Positions 8,369 through 16,379 of a stretch of 64,000 nucleotides of DNA are shown here, piece after piece. Under the pieces are notes generated by a model that made no database searches, had not been told where the DNA came from, and saw only the letters and a list, made by a program, of their open reading frames with translations. Location of the stretch: positions 1 through 64,000 of the forward strand of contig JAJZBU010000001.1 of the NCBI GenBank assembly GCA_021851865.1, given 5' to 3'. The position numbers were made by a program, and so were the translations under genes. Source of the stretch: Pseudomonadota bacterium (lineage in GTDB: Bacteria > Pseudomonadota > Gammaproteobacteria > Pseudomonadales > Moraxellaceae). Each line of letters opens with the position of its first letter. The stretch's first letter is position 1.

Positions 8369-9052
8369 CTAGAGCGTGGCGTGGCTGGGCAGAAAAAAGA
8401 GGGCGCTGAGAATGGAGGTGACCACCGTCGAGTAGAAGATGAAGGCCACCAGAGCCTGCAGCAGTAGCACGCGCCGCTGCCGGTGATGGGTGATGACGAC
8501 GTCGCCGCTGGTATAAGATAGCGCCACCATGAAGGACAGATAGTAGAAGTCGATCAGGCGCGGTGGGTGTTCGCCAGCGAAGCGCAGGCCGCCATCGGCG
8601 ACCTGATGTTGCTGCAATTCATGGTGAATCTGCCCGTAGTAGCGGCCAAAGGCCGCATGCATCATCAGCCAGGCGAGGACGACGGCGATGGCGCACAGCA
8701 GCACGACATGATGACTAGAGCTGCCGTGCATGTTCATGATCAAGCCGACGCAGACGAGCGACAGCATGGCGGTGACGACGATCCAGATCAGGATGCTGAA
8801 CCCATGGGGATGCTGGTTCAGGCGCTGGCGACTGGTGCTGTCGTCGGCGTGTTGGATGAGAACGGCGAGCAAACTCAGATAGAGGGCGATGCCGATGTCC
8901 CAGGCGGCGAGGGCGGCATTGAGCGCACCGATATGGGGCGCGAGCCACACGGCCAGGGGCAGGCCGGTCAAGAGGGCGAGGAGCAGGCGCGAGCGGTGGT
9001 CGTTGTGCAGGCGTCGTGGTGTTCGAGCAGGGCGCGCGGCAGCGGGTTTCAT
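8369..9052 (-). CDS. DUF1345 family inner-membrane protein
   Basis: A 227-residue protein with five or so hydrophobic segments, for example LLLALLTGLPLAVWLAP near residue 25 and ILIWIVVTAMLSLVCVGLIM in the middle. The late part has the family-typical order 'LIDFYYLSFMVALSYTSGDV' followed by a basic loop and a last membrane helix. Function is unknown for the whole family. It is the last of a minus-strand run behind the potassium channel gene (67-nt gap) and converges on the GGDEF gene with a 43-nt gap that holds a short direct repeat but no clear terminator. Confidence 0.75.
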   Translation of the reverse strand: MKPAAARPARTPRRLHNDHRSRLLLALLTGLPLAVWLAPHIGALNAALAAWDIGIALYLSLLAVLIQHADDSTSRQRLNQHPHGFSILIWIVVTAMLSLVCVGLIMNMHGSSSHHVVLLCAIAVVLAWLMMHAAFGRYYGQIHHELQQHQVADGGLRFAGEHPPRLIDFYYLSFMVALSYTSGDVVITHHRQRRVLLLQALVAFIFYSTVVTSILSALFFLPSHATL

Positions 9053-9119
9053 CCGGGTTCCGGGCGAGGACGGGAAGAGGATTTCATTCTAGCACGGTCA
9101 CCGGAGTGTGCTGCCTTGA

Positions 9120-10211
9120 TCAGACGAACACTTCATCACCCGGACTTGGATCGAGATGTCGGGCGAGTTCATCGCGCCCCTGTGGATTGATCATGACGAT
9201 GAGAATGTCGTCCTGGTGCAGGGGCGTGTGGACCTGCGGATTGAACAAGGTGTCGTGCTGACGGCGTAGCGCGACGATGATGTAATTCTGGCCGCGCAGG
9301 GGAATGTGCTCGAAGGAGCGTAGCGGCGTATTGTGCGACAGAGCCACTTCTTCGACGCGCAGTCCGGCGTCGCTGCGCAGCATCTCATCGAGAAAGGTGA
9401 CCACCTGCGGGCGTATCATCGCTGAGGCGATGCGCATGCCGCCGGTGAAATCGGGCGAGACGATGGCATCGGCGCCGGCTTTTTGCATCTTGCCGATATT
9501 GCGCACGTCATGACAACGCGCCACCACCCGGACATGGGGTTGCAGTTGTTTGGCGCTGAGGGCGATCATCAGATTGCGCGAGTCGTCGCCAGTGACGGCA
9601 AAGACGCCGCGCGCCTGCTCGATGTTGGCCATGAGCAGGACCTCATCGTCGCTGGCGTCGCCTTGCAAATAAAGGAGGCGCGGATGGCGTTCGAGTTCAT
9701 GACGCAGCGTCTCGCCCTGCTCTTCGATGGCGACGTAATCGCGACCGGTGCTCAGCAGTTCCTGTCCGACGTTGTGGCCGACGCGGCCATAGCCGCAGAT
9801 GATGTAATGCCCGCGCAGACGAGCGATCTCTCTATCCATACGTGTTCTCCGCAGACGTTCGTCGATGTCCGACTCAAAAAAGAAGAGGGTCAGGCTTGTA
9901 AACAGGAAAGTCAGGGTGCCGAAGCCGAACAATGCCAGCATACCGGCGAAAAGCTGTGCCGTGGCGGTGCGTAGCGGCACGGCCTCATCATAGCCGACGG
10001 TGGTGATGGTGATGAGGGTCATGTACAGCGCTGTGCTGAAAGGGGTGTGCGCCGGTCCGAGCCACATGAAGCCCAAGCTGCCGACGATCAGCAGGGCGAG
10101 CAGCGCGATGATGGCAACGTAGAAGCGCCGCAGGATGCGCGACAGATTACTGGAGAGGGGAAGGACGCGATGGGCCATCGCGAGCTGTCTTCGGTTGTGC
10201 GGTCGGTGCAT
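9120..10211 (-). CDS. Two-helix potassium channel with cytoplasmic TrkA-N (RCK) domain
   Basis: Ion-channel pore (Ion_trans_2) followed by TrkA-N and TrkA-C domains. The first membrane helix is FYVAIIALLALLIVGSLGFM, then a pore helix and a filter reading TTVGYDE, then a second helix LFAGMLALFGFGTLTFLFTS. The Rossmann nucleotide site is HYIICGYGRVGHNVGQ. Channels of this type gate K+ in response to NAD(H) or ATP bound to the RCK domain. The filter is unusual, with Asp where most K+ channels have the second Gly of GYGD. A longer frame opens at 10412, but its first 67 codons cross the terminator at 10303-10337 and look non-coding, so ATG 10211 (or 10178) is preferred. Confidence 0.85.
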   Translation of the reverse strand: MHRPHNRRQLAMAHRVLPLSSNLSRILRRFYVAIIALLALLIVGSLGFMWLGPAHTPFSTALYMTLITITTVGYDEAVPLRTATAQLFAGMLALFGFGTLTFLFTSLTLFFFESDIDERLRRTRMDREIARLRGHYIICGYGRVGHNVGQELLSTGRDYVAIEEQGETLRHELERHPRLLYLQGDASDDEVLLMANIEQARGVFAVTGDDSRNLMIALSAKQLQPHVRVVARCHDVRNIGKMQKAGADAIVSPDFTGGMRIASAMIRPQVVTFLDEMLRSDAGLRVEEVALSHNTPLRSFEHIPLRGQNYIIVALRRQHDTLFNPQVHTPLHQDDILIVMINPQGRDELARHLDPSPGDEVFV

Positions 10212-10302
10212 GGCATCTGCAGATAAGGCCGGGAGGCCCCAAGCATAGCATGGCGAATGCGACACCTGACGGTGATGGCTTGAGGGGGATATGGATGTGT
10301 AT

Positions 10303-10337
10303 AAAAAAACCGCAGAACCGGGTGGGTGGTTCTGCGG
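10303..10337 (-). terminator. Strong rho-independent terminator (minus strand)
   Basis: Perfect 10-bp stem CCGCAGAACC / GGTTCTGCGG with an 8-nt loop; on the minus strand it is followed by seven T residues (10303-10309). It ends a minus-strand transcript coming from the slyD side, or a separate short RNA made in the gap. Confidence 0.9.
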
Positions 10338-10560
10338 AGCAGACGAGTCTAAGTGAGCTGGGATGTCTAGGGTTGAGGGAACCCCGTCGTCACCGATCAA
10401 CACAGCCTTCAATCGGCAGGGCCACTGAGGAGGATACCCTGGGAAAGAGCTGCTAGGTCACGAACGCATCCGCAGCGCGAACGCACCCACTCTGGTCAGT
10501 GCGACCGAGGAGAGCGTTGGTCTGCTGAAACCAGACTAACAAACCTGAACATGAAAAATC
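10338..10560 (-). ncRNA. Possible structured small RNA ending at the terminator
   Basis: The 337 bases between the terminator and the slyD stop hold no convincing gene. On the minus strand several hairpins can be drawn: a GTTAGTCTG/CAGACCAAC pair, CCGAT/ATCGG, and GGGTT-CCCTC-AACCC closed by GACGA/TCGTC, followed directly by the strong terminator. It does not show the hallmarks of RNase P RNA, tmRNA or SRP RNA, and I could not match it to 6S RNA. It could equally be a long structured 3' end of the slyD transcript. Confidence 0.3.
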
Positions 10561-10567
10561 GCGCTTT

Positions 10568-10618
10568 ATTGTCGGACAATTCAGTGAACTTTTGTTAGTC
10601 AAGGGTAAATTGTCCGAC
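10568..10618. promoter_or_regulatory. Paired operator-like palindromes
   Basis: ATTGTC-G-GACAAT (10568-10580) is a perfect palindrome. A second, imperfect copy ATTGTC-C-GAC (10609-10618) lies 41 bp away in the same orientation. The two also form an 11-bp inverted repeat (GTCGGACAATT / AATTGTCCGAC). The GTC-n-GAC core resembles sites of GntR/FadR-family repressors. TTGACT on the minus strand lies between them. No regulator gene is nearby. Confidence 0.4.
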
Positions 10619-10627
10619 GAGCACGGT

Positions 10628-10677
10628 AAACATCAAACATCAAACATCAAACATCAAACATCAAACATCAAACATCA
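10628..10677. repeat. Heptanucleotide tandem repeat CATCAAA
   Basis: Seven tandem copies of CATCAAA (the last one ends CATCAAT) run from 10631 up to and including the slyD stop codon. Read on the slyD strand it is TGA followed by TGTTTGA units. It lies in the 3' untranslated region, so changes in copy number would not change the protein. Confidence 0.95.
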
Positions 10678-11157
10678 ATGGTGATGTCCGCCTTCACCGT
10701 GAACATGGCCGTGCTCAAGTTCTTCGGCGCTGGCATCACGCACATCGACGACTTCGATGTCGAAGTGCAGGTCTTGCCCGGCCAGAGGGTGATTGCCGTC
10801 GATGGTGATGGTGTCGTCGGCGACTTCGACCACGGTGACGACCTGCATGCCCTGCTCCGTCTGGGCGTGAAACTGCATGCCCACTTCGATCTCGTCGACG
10901 CCTGAAAACATCTGTCGGGGCACCGATTGGGTCAGGTGCTCGTCGTGTTCACCATAGCCTTCCTGGGCGCTGACGGTGACGCTGAAACGGTCACCTTTGC
11001 TGCGGCCATCGAGAGCATTTTCCAGGCCGGGCACGATGTGGCCATGACCATGGATGTAGGCCAGGGGTTCCTGACCTTCGGAGCTATCCAAAACGTCCTG
11101 GGTGGCATTGGTCAGGGTGTAGTGGATAAGGGCAACCTTGTTATCTGCGATTTTCAT
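10675..11157 (-). CDS. slyD: FKBP-type peptidyl-prolyl isomerase SlyD
   Basis: Cytoplasmic prolyl isomerase and metallochaperone. The 160-residue protein has the SlyD order: an N-terminal FKBP part (KVALIHYTLTNATQDVLDSS), an inserted-flap chaperone domain (GYGEHDEHLTQSVPRQMF, about 70-120) and return to FKBP (HPLAGQDLHFDIEVVDV). The tail is short but His-rich (HGHVHGEGGHHH), so nickel or zinc binding is likely though weaker than in the long-tailed E. coli protein. The stop codon is the first unit of a heptamer repeat. A strong terminator lies about 340 nt downstream. Confidence 0.93.
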   Translation of the reverse strand: MKIADNKVALIHYTLTNATQDVLDSSEGQEPLAYIHGHGHIVPGLENALDGRSKGDRFSVTVSAQEGYGEHDEHLTQSVPRQMFSGVDEIEVGMQFHAQTEQGMQVVTVVEVADDTITIDGNHPLAGQDLHFDIEVVDVRDASAEELEHGHVHGEGGHHH

Positions 11158-11223
11158 ACGAAGGGCTCTGCCATGGGGGAGGAAAAGATGCCGGCATCAT
11201 ACGCTGCCCGTTTTCGGCCTGCA

Positions 11224-13158
11224 TCAGAAATCGTGTATCCAGGCGAGGCGCAGATAGGCCAGGCGTCGTCCCGCCAAGGCCATCATGCCGGTGCTCAGGC
11301 GCAGGCTCTCATCACGCTGCAGTCGATCGTCGAGGCTCAGACTGGGTTCGGCGAGCCAGCCTAGGCCGCTGCTCTGATGGGCGCGCATTTCCAGGCAGGT
11401 TTGCCAGGCACCGTGGTGATAGGTGAAGCCGAGATCAGGGCCGACGCCGATACTGGGCCGGCTCAGGCCGGCTCCACTCAAGGTCTGCACGTCGGCCAGG
11501 GTCCATAGCTGCCAGGGTGCGGCCGGAGTCCAACTCATGCCGACGCCGCCGTGCAGACGCAAGAGGATATGGCTGGCATTGGCTTGCAGGGTATGGCCTT
11601 GCAGCGGCAGATCTTCCGCGCTCACGCCCATCTGCCAGGAGAGCGAGCGCTGAAAGGGCAAAGATGGACTGAGTGACTGGATGGCGAGCAGGGTGGCGTG
11701 GTCGAGATGCCACTGTCGGTCGCTCTGCCGGTATTGCAGGTCGAGATCGAGAAAATCGATGCTGGCGCCCTTGCGATAACCGTCGGGAGAGTCGCTCTGA
11801 TCGTGGTAGGCCGGTCGCCAGCCGACATCGAAGGTGGCGCCTTGCCGGGTGCCGGCGGCGAGAAGCAGATGACTGCTGTCGTGGCCTTGACTGGGATCGG
11901 TGGTGGCGATCGGAGTGGGAGTGGCCTGATCGGGCAGGTCGATGCCGGCGCGGCGCAATAGCAAGAGGCTGAGATCCTTGCCAGGATCGCTACGCATACC
12001 CAGTTCGCCGCGATCCTGGTGCAGTTTCAAGGCGTCGAAGGCGGTTTCCAGGGACTGGGCTTGCTGCGTGAGCGTCAGCGACGCGGGCAAGGGCGCTGAT
12101 GGGTTGGCATAGAGCTGTTCGGCGAGGGTATTGATCGTGGCGCTGTTGGTACGCACGCGCCAGGCGAGACGGGTCGATTGCGCGGGACGATAGTGTTTTT
12201 GTAGTACCAGGCCGGGCACCGCAGTGATGGCGCGGACGCTGTCGGCGGGGATGGTGTAGAGATGGAAGCGACGCGTCAGATGCAGGCTGGGGCGACCGAT
12301 GTCGAGCAGCTTGAGCAGTTCATAGGCGCAATTGTCGGAAAAGAAATAATAAGGGAAAGCGACTTGGCGCAGTTCCCAGACGTGCAAAAGGATGCGCTGG
12401 ATTTCAGCATGATCGAGAGCGAGACCGTACTCCCACAAATCACGATTCTCGAAGTCATTGTATTGCTTGACCTTATCATAGTAGGGCAAGAGGCTATACA
12501 TGCCGGGGTAGCCGCCGGTCAACCCGCGCACGGCGAAGAGCAGCCCATTGCTTTCGTGGGTGGCGGCGGCGTAGCTGATGGCGTAGGTGAGGAGAGGGTC
12601 CTGATCGGCCTGGCGATTGTCGAGGCGCAAAAAGGTGTGACCGAACATGGAGGAAGGATTGTTGACATAGTCGCTGGCAAAGACCAGGGTGATGCGTTGC
12701 ACGGCCAGGGCTTGCAGCCAGCGTTGCAATTGCGGACAGGCCGGTGCCGGCGGTAGCGCCAGAGCGGGCAGGCGTTGCCGTACCCAGGCATAGCGCGCCG
12801 GCAGGAGGCAGGCGGCAGCGGCGTCACCGCTCAGTGGCGCGCGACGCCAGGCGGCGATGTCGGCGAGCAGTTCAGCGTGCGCGTTCACGGCACCGTCGGT
12901 GGCGAGAAAAAAACCACCGCCGTGGGCGCGGCTGATGTCCTGTGCCCCCTGTCGCGGCATGTGCAAGAGCTGTCGCCAGTAAGGATCCTGCGCTAAGTGA
13001 TCGAGATCAGCGGCGCTCACATCCGCCCGCGCCGGGGCGGTGATGCCGGACAGGATGAGGCAAAAGCAGACGCTCAGCCATGCGAGCCAGCGCTGCTCAA
13101 AGTAGAACTTGTAGAACCTGTAGAACGGGTCGAAGAGGTGTCGCGTGCGTTCATCCAT
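11224..13158 (-). CDS. DUF4105 / Lnb-type periplasmic domain protein
   Basis: A 644-residue exported protein. A hydrophobic stretch (LAWLSVCFCLILSGITAPARA) close to the N-terminus acts as signal peptide or anchor. The central DUF4105 domain carries a conserved SSMFGHTFLRLDN segment (His174) and FSDNCAYELLKLLD (Cys277), a His/Cys pair of an NlpC/P60-like active site. The C-terminal third (from about 450) is rich in beta-type alternating residues and may form an outer-membrane-associated barrel. The domain is named after a lipoprotein N-acyltransferase of Bacteroides; whether this protein has that activity is not known. ATG 13158 is chosen over an upstream ATG at 13221 because the extension looks non-coding. 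It follows the DUF3015 gene. Confidence 0.8.
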   Translation of the reverse strand: MDERTRHLFDPFYRFYKFYFEQRWLAWLSVCFCLILSGITAPARADVSAADLDHLAQDPYWRQLLHMPRQGAQDISRAHGGGFFLATDGAVNAHAELLADIAAWRRAPLSGDAAAACLLPARYAWVRQRLPALALPPAPACPQLQRWLQALAVQRITLVFASDYVNNPSSMFGHTFLRLDNRQADQDPLLTYAISYAAATHESNGLLFAVRGLTGGYPGMYSLLPYYDKVKQYNDFENRDLWEYGLALDHAEIQRILLHVWELRQVAFPYYFFSDNCAYELLKLLDIGRPSLHLTRRFHLYTIPADSVRAITAVPGLVLQKHYRPAQSTRLAWRVRTNSATINTLAEQLYANPSAPLPASLTLTQQAQSLETAFDALKLHQDRGELGMRSDPGKDLSLLLLRRAGIDLPDQATPTPIATTDPSQGHDSSHLLLAAGTRQGATFDVGWRPAYHDQSDSPDGYRKGASIDFLDLDLQYRQSDRQWHLDHATLLAIQSLSPSLPFQRSLSWQMGVSAEDLPLQGHTLQANASHILLRLHGGVGMSWTPAAPWQLWTLADVQTLSGAGLSRPSIGVGPDLGFTYHHGAWQTCLEMRAHQSSGLGWLAEPSLSLDDRLQRDESLRLSTGMMALAGRRLAYLRLAWIHDF

Positions 13159-13238
13159 GCGGCCGACGGCAGCTCCTGGTGGTGCGTGTTCGGTGCGGAG
13201 GGAGCGTGGGCGGCTGCCCACACTCCGGGGTCATCCGC

Positions 13239-13718
13239 TCAGCTGGCGTAGGCGGCCAGTTGTGGATCCTGGTGCATCACCCGCTGCAGCGAGCCGAGAA
13301 TTTCGCCGGCAGTCTGGTTCTGGGGTGCGAAGATCTCGCCAAAATGACTTTGGGTGAGGGCGAAGAAATGGGCTTTCTGGTCGGCCGGAACTTTCATCAG
13401 ATCCGCCAGGGTGTTGAGCGATTCACCGTGTCCGACGGACATGTCCTTGGCCAGATGCTCAAGATTGGAGCCGGTGAACATGGTCAGGCGCACGCGCGAG
13501 CTGATCACGCCATTGGGCGAGCAGCCCAGGGTGCCGGTGGTGATGCCGAAGGTCTGGTTACCGAAGATTCCATTGGTGGTGACCGCCAGGATTTTCGGGA
13601 TGACGCCGCTTTGGCCGGCCCAGAGGACGGTGCCGACGCCACAGCCGGTATCGCTGTCGGCGAGAGCGCCCAGGGACATCGAGCCCAGCAGGGCTGCTGC
13701 TACGATCAATCGTTTCAT
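13239..13718 (-). CDS. DUF3015 family secreted protein
   Basis: A 159-residue protein with a clear signal peptide (MKRLIVAAALLGSMSLGALA). The mature part begins DSDTGCGVGTVLWAGQSG and holds a second Cys (GTLGCSPNG), which could make one disulfide. This is the typical DUF3015 layout. AGGA lies 8 nt before the chosen ATG; a second ATG nine bases upstream has no suitable spacing. The gene is directly upstream of the DUF4105 gene on the same strand (80-nt gap), and the two are probably one transcript. Function is unknown. Confidence 0.85.
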   Translation of the reverse strand: MKRLIVAAALLGSMSLGALADSDTGCGVGTVLWAGQSGVIPKILAVTTNGIFGNQTFGITTGTLGCSPNGVISSRVRLTMFTGSNLEHLAKDMSVGHGESLNTLADLMKVPADQKAHFFALTQSHFGEIFAPQNQTAGEILGSLQRVMHQDPQLAAYAS

Positions 13719-13807
13719 GATGGACATCCTATGTGGTTCATGCTGGGGATGACGAGAGGTCATCCGGGCCCTGAGTCTAGCAGAGCCGCACGACGATGAC
13801 AGCAGGT

Positions 13808-13835
13808 CTTGAAATCGCCGATTTGCCCCCCAACT
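13808..13835 (+). promoter_or_regulatory. Heat-shock (sigma-32) promoter of htpG
   Basis: CTTGAAA (13808-13814) is an exact match to the sigma-32 -35 element; 13 nt later CCCCAACT (13828-13835) matches the CCCCATNT -10 element at seven of eight positions. Transcription would start about 25-30 nt before the htpG ATG. Confidence 0.8.
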
Positions 13836-13869
13836 ATGCTGACATCGATGACGATGAGGATGTTGCAAG

Positions 13870-15768
13870 ATGACTGAAACTCTGCATGAAGGATTGCGTG
13901 ACGGCGCGACCATGGGCTTTCAGACGGAAGTCTCCAAGCTTTTGCACCTGATGATCCATTCCCTGTACAGCAATCAGGAGATCTTCCTGCGTGAGCTGGT
14001 TTCCAATGCCGCCGATGCGACGGACAAGCTGCGCTTTGCCGCCCTCGATCAACCGCAGTTGCTCGAGCAGGATAGCGACCTTGGCATCTGGATCGATGTC
14101 GATGAGCCGACGCATACCATCCGTGTGCGTGACAATGGCATCGGCATGTCGCGCGAAGAGATCGTCAGCAATCTTGGCACCATCGCGCGTTCCGGCACCG
14201 CCGAGTTCATGCGCCACCTCAGCGGTGATCAGCAGAAAGACGCCCACCTGATCGGTCAGTTTGGTGTCGGTTTCTATTCCGCGTTTGTCGTCGCCGAGTC
14301 GGTCGATGTTTATAGTCGACGCGCCGGTTTGGCGCCTGATCAAGGCGTCTTCTGGTCCTCACGCGGCGAAGGTGAGTTCACCGTCGCTCAAGTCGATCGC
14401 GCGGCGCGCGGCACCGAGATCGTCTTGCATCTGCGGGAAGATGCGCACGATTTTGCCGACGCCTACCGCCTGCGCAGCATCATCCATAAATATGCCGAGC
14501 ATATCGGCGTGCCCGTGCGCATGCTGCAACAGGCGAAAGCGGAAGGCGAAAGCGCTGACTACGAGGTGATCAACCAGGCATCGGCTTTGTGGACGCGGCC
14601 GCGCAATGAGATCGAAGATGCGGAGTACATCGCTTTCTACAAGCATGTGGCGCACGATTTCAGCGATCCGTTGAGCTGGAGCCACAACAAGGTCGAAGGC
14701 AAGCTTGAATACACCTCCTTGCTCTACGTCCCCGGCAAGGCGCCTTACGACCTGTTCAATCGCGAGGCACCGAAGGGCCTGAAACTCTACGTTCAGCGCG
14801 TTTTCATCATGGATCAGGCGGAACAGTTCCTGCCGCTCTATCTGCGCTTCATCAAAGGCGTCATCGACTCCAATGATCTGCCGTTGAATGTCTCGCGTGA
14901 GATCCTGCAGTCCAGTCCTTCGATCGAAGCGATGCGCGCTGCCCTGACCAAGCGTGTTCTCGACATGCTGAGCAAGCTGGCCGAAAGCGATGCTGAAAAA
15001 TACGCCAGTTTCTGGTCGACCTTCGGGGCCGTTCTCAAAGAAGGGGTGGTCGAAGATCATTCCAACCAGGAGAAGCTCGCCAGCCTCTTCCGTTTTGTCA
15101 GCAGCCGCCATATCGACGCCGGCCAGGCGACCAGCCTCGACGCTTACATCGAACGCATGCCGGCTGAGCAGAAAGGCATCTATTACGTCACGGCAGAGAG
15201 CGTACAGGCGGGGGTCAAGAGCCCGCACATGGAGATTTTCCGCAAGAAGGACGTCGAGGTGCTGGTCATGCACGAGCGCATCGACGAGTGGATGATGTCC
15301 TGGCTGCACGAATACCGCGGCAAAAAGTTCATCCATGTCGGCAAGGGTGACCTCGATCTCGGCGATACTCCAGCGGCTGAGGAGCTCAAGGCGCAGGCCG
15401 AACAGCACGCCAGCCTGATCGAACGCTTGCGCAAGACCCTAGGTGAGCAGGTCGCTGAAGTCAAAGTGTCCGGGCGCTTGATCGATTCTCCCGCCTGCCT
15501 CGTCGTCGCCGAAGGTGAAATCGGTCTGGCGACGCGTCAGATCCTCGAGGCGGCCGGTCAAAAATTACCTGACACCAAGCCGAGCATGGAGATCAACCTC
15601 GAGCACGCACTGATCCGCCGCATGGAGCAGGAAAGTGACGAGGAACGCTTCGCCGCATTGGCCAGCGTCCTCTATGGACAAGCGGCCCTCGCCGATGGCA
15701 TCCAGTTGCGCGATCCTTCCGACTTCGTCGCCCACCTCAACCAGCTGCTCGCACAGTTGCCGGTGTGA
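13870..15768 (+). CDS. htpG: Molecular chaperone HtpG (Hsp90)
   Basis: ATP-dependent cytosolic chaperone of the Hsp90 family. At 632 residues it is full length. The GHKL ATP site is complete: [15 protein letters not shown] (helix with the Mg-binding Asn), [14 protein letters not shown] and [15 protein letters not shown]. The middle domain has the catalytic-loop region [13 protein letters not shown], and the C-terminal dimerisation domain is intact. It is preceded by a strong heat-shock promoter and is monocistronic, with a hairpin just after the stop. Confidence 0.98.
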   Translation: MTETLHEGLRDGATMGFQTEVSKLLHLMIHSLYSNQEIFLRELVSNAADATDKLRFAALDQPQLLEQDSDLGIWIDVDEPTHTIRVRDNGIGMSREEIVSNLGTIARSGTAEFMRHLSGDQQKDAHLIGQFGVGFYSAFVVAESVDVYSRRAGLAPDQGVFWSSRGEGEFTVAQVDRAARGTEIVLHLREDAHDFADAYRLRSIIHKYAEHIGVPVRMLQQAKAEGESADYEVINQASALWTRPRNEIEDAEYIAFYKHVAHDFSDPLSWSHNKVEGKLEYTSLLYVPGKAPYDLFNREAPKGLKLYVQRVFIMDQAEQFLPLYLRFIKGVIDSNDLPLNVSREILQSSPSIEAMRAALTKRVLDMLSKLAESDAEKYASFWSTFGAVLKEGVVEDHSNQEKLASLFRFVSSRHIDAGQATSLDAYIERMPAEQKGIYYVTAESVQAGVKSPHMEIFRKKDVEVLVMHERIDEWMMSWLHEYRGKKFIHVGKGDLDLGDTPAAEELKAQAEQHASLIERLRKTLGEQVAEVKVSGRLIDSPACLVVAEGEIGLATRQILEAAGQKLPDTKPSMEINLEHALIRRMEQESDEERFAALASVLYGQAALADGIQLRDPSDFVAHLNQLLAQLPV

Positions 15769-15779
15769 CCGACCACCTG

Positions 15780-15806
15780 CCTGCCGCCGCTCAATGCGAC
15801 GGCAGG
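15780..15806. terminator. Hairpin between htpG and the convergent secreted-protein gene
   Basis: CCTGCCG (15780-15786) pairs with CGGCAGG (15800-15806), then one mismatch and CGC/GCG, with a five-base loop. There is no T-run on either side, so efficient intrinsic termination is uncertain. It includes the stop of the minus-strand gene. Confidence 0.45.
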
Positions 15807-16264
15807 TTGAAGTGAATGACAGCTCCCGTTGGCCCGGTGTTGATATCCACCGACGGCGAACTGGCATTGGTGGTGATGTTCATCGGTGTCATCAGCTGGA
15901 TGGTCACCTGTTGGCCATTCTGCACGGCCAAGCCGCTGCTGGTCGGGATGGTGGCGTGAGCGTCGATCGGCGCTTCCGTGCCCATGGCGCTCAAGGCCGT
16001 CTGCACACCGACGGCGTTGAGCGGTGTACCGCTGACGCTCAGACTGCCCTGACCATCATCGCTCAAGGTCTGGTTTTCGGCGACGTTGCAACGGCTGACG
16101 CCTTGCGCCGAACCGGCACAGGGCACTTTCTTGTTGACGTGCGGAATCGAGATGCCCGAAATATAGGACTGGTTGAGTGAGCCTTGTGACAGCTCGGTCA
16201 GATCCGCGTGGCTCCATGCCGTCATCAGGGTAGCCATCATGGCCACGACGAAACGCTGGTTCAT
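15791..16264 (-). CDS. Secreted protein of unknown function
   Basis: A 157-residue protein with a signal peptide (MNQRFVVAMMATLMTAWSHA, cleavage likely after SHA). The mature part has two cysteines (KKVPCAGSAQGVSRCN) and is rich in Ser, Thr, Gly and Asn, with alternating hydrophobic residues that suggest beta structure. I recognise no family. It stands alone between htpG (convergent) and gpsA (divergent). Codon use and GC content look like the neighbours. Confidence 0.65.
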   Translation of the reverse strand: MNQRFVVAMMATLMTAWSHADLTELSQGSLNQSYISGISIPHVNKKVPCAGSAQGVSRCNVAENQTLSDDGQGSLSVSGTPLNAVGVQTALSAMGTEAPIDAHATIPTSSGLAVQNGQQVTIQLMTPMNITTNASSPSVDINTGPTGAVIHFNLPSH

Positions 16265-16379
16265 GCTATCCTCCCACCGCTGACGCTGGTCGCGACTGCT
16301 ACTATCAGTGTAGCGCTGTTTGTTGTTCTTGTGTTACCGGCTGTCGCCTGGAGCGTCAGCCAAAGTCAGGAGAGGATTC

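Noticed and set aside
10212-10412. N-terminal extension of the potassium channel gene
   Set aside because: The extension crosses the terminator at 10303-10337 and encodes an unconserved Ser/Pro/His-rich stretch; the first membrane helix starts well after ATG 10211.
10250-10456. Open frame of 68 codons across the terminator on the plus strand
   Set aside because: It reads through the perfect terminator stem, has no ribosome site and no protein-like composition.
10338-10674. RNase P RNA, tmRNA, SRP RNA or 6S RNA in the gap next to slyD
   Set aside because: None of the conserved sequence marks of RNase P RNA, tmRNA or SRP RNA is present and the folding does not give the long single hairpin of 6S RNA. 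Kept only as an unspecified candidate.
10628-10677. CRISPR-like array
   Set aside because: The 7-bp units are directly adjacent with no spacers and no cas genes are near; it is a simple tandem repeat.
13719-13913. Longer N-terminus for the DUF3015 protein
   Set aside because: The extra codons are Arg/Ser/His-rich, unlike a secreted protein; the signal peptide begins at MKRLIV with a well-placed AGGA.
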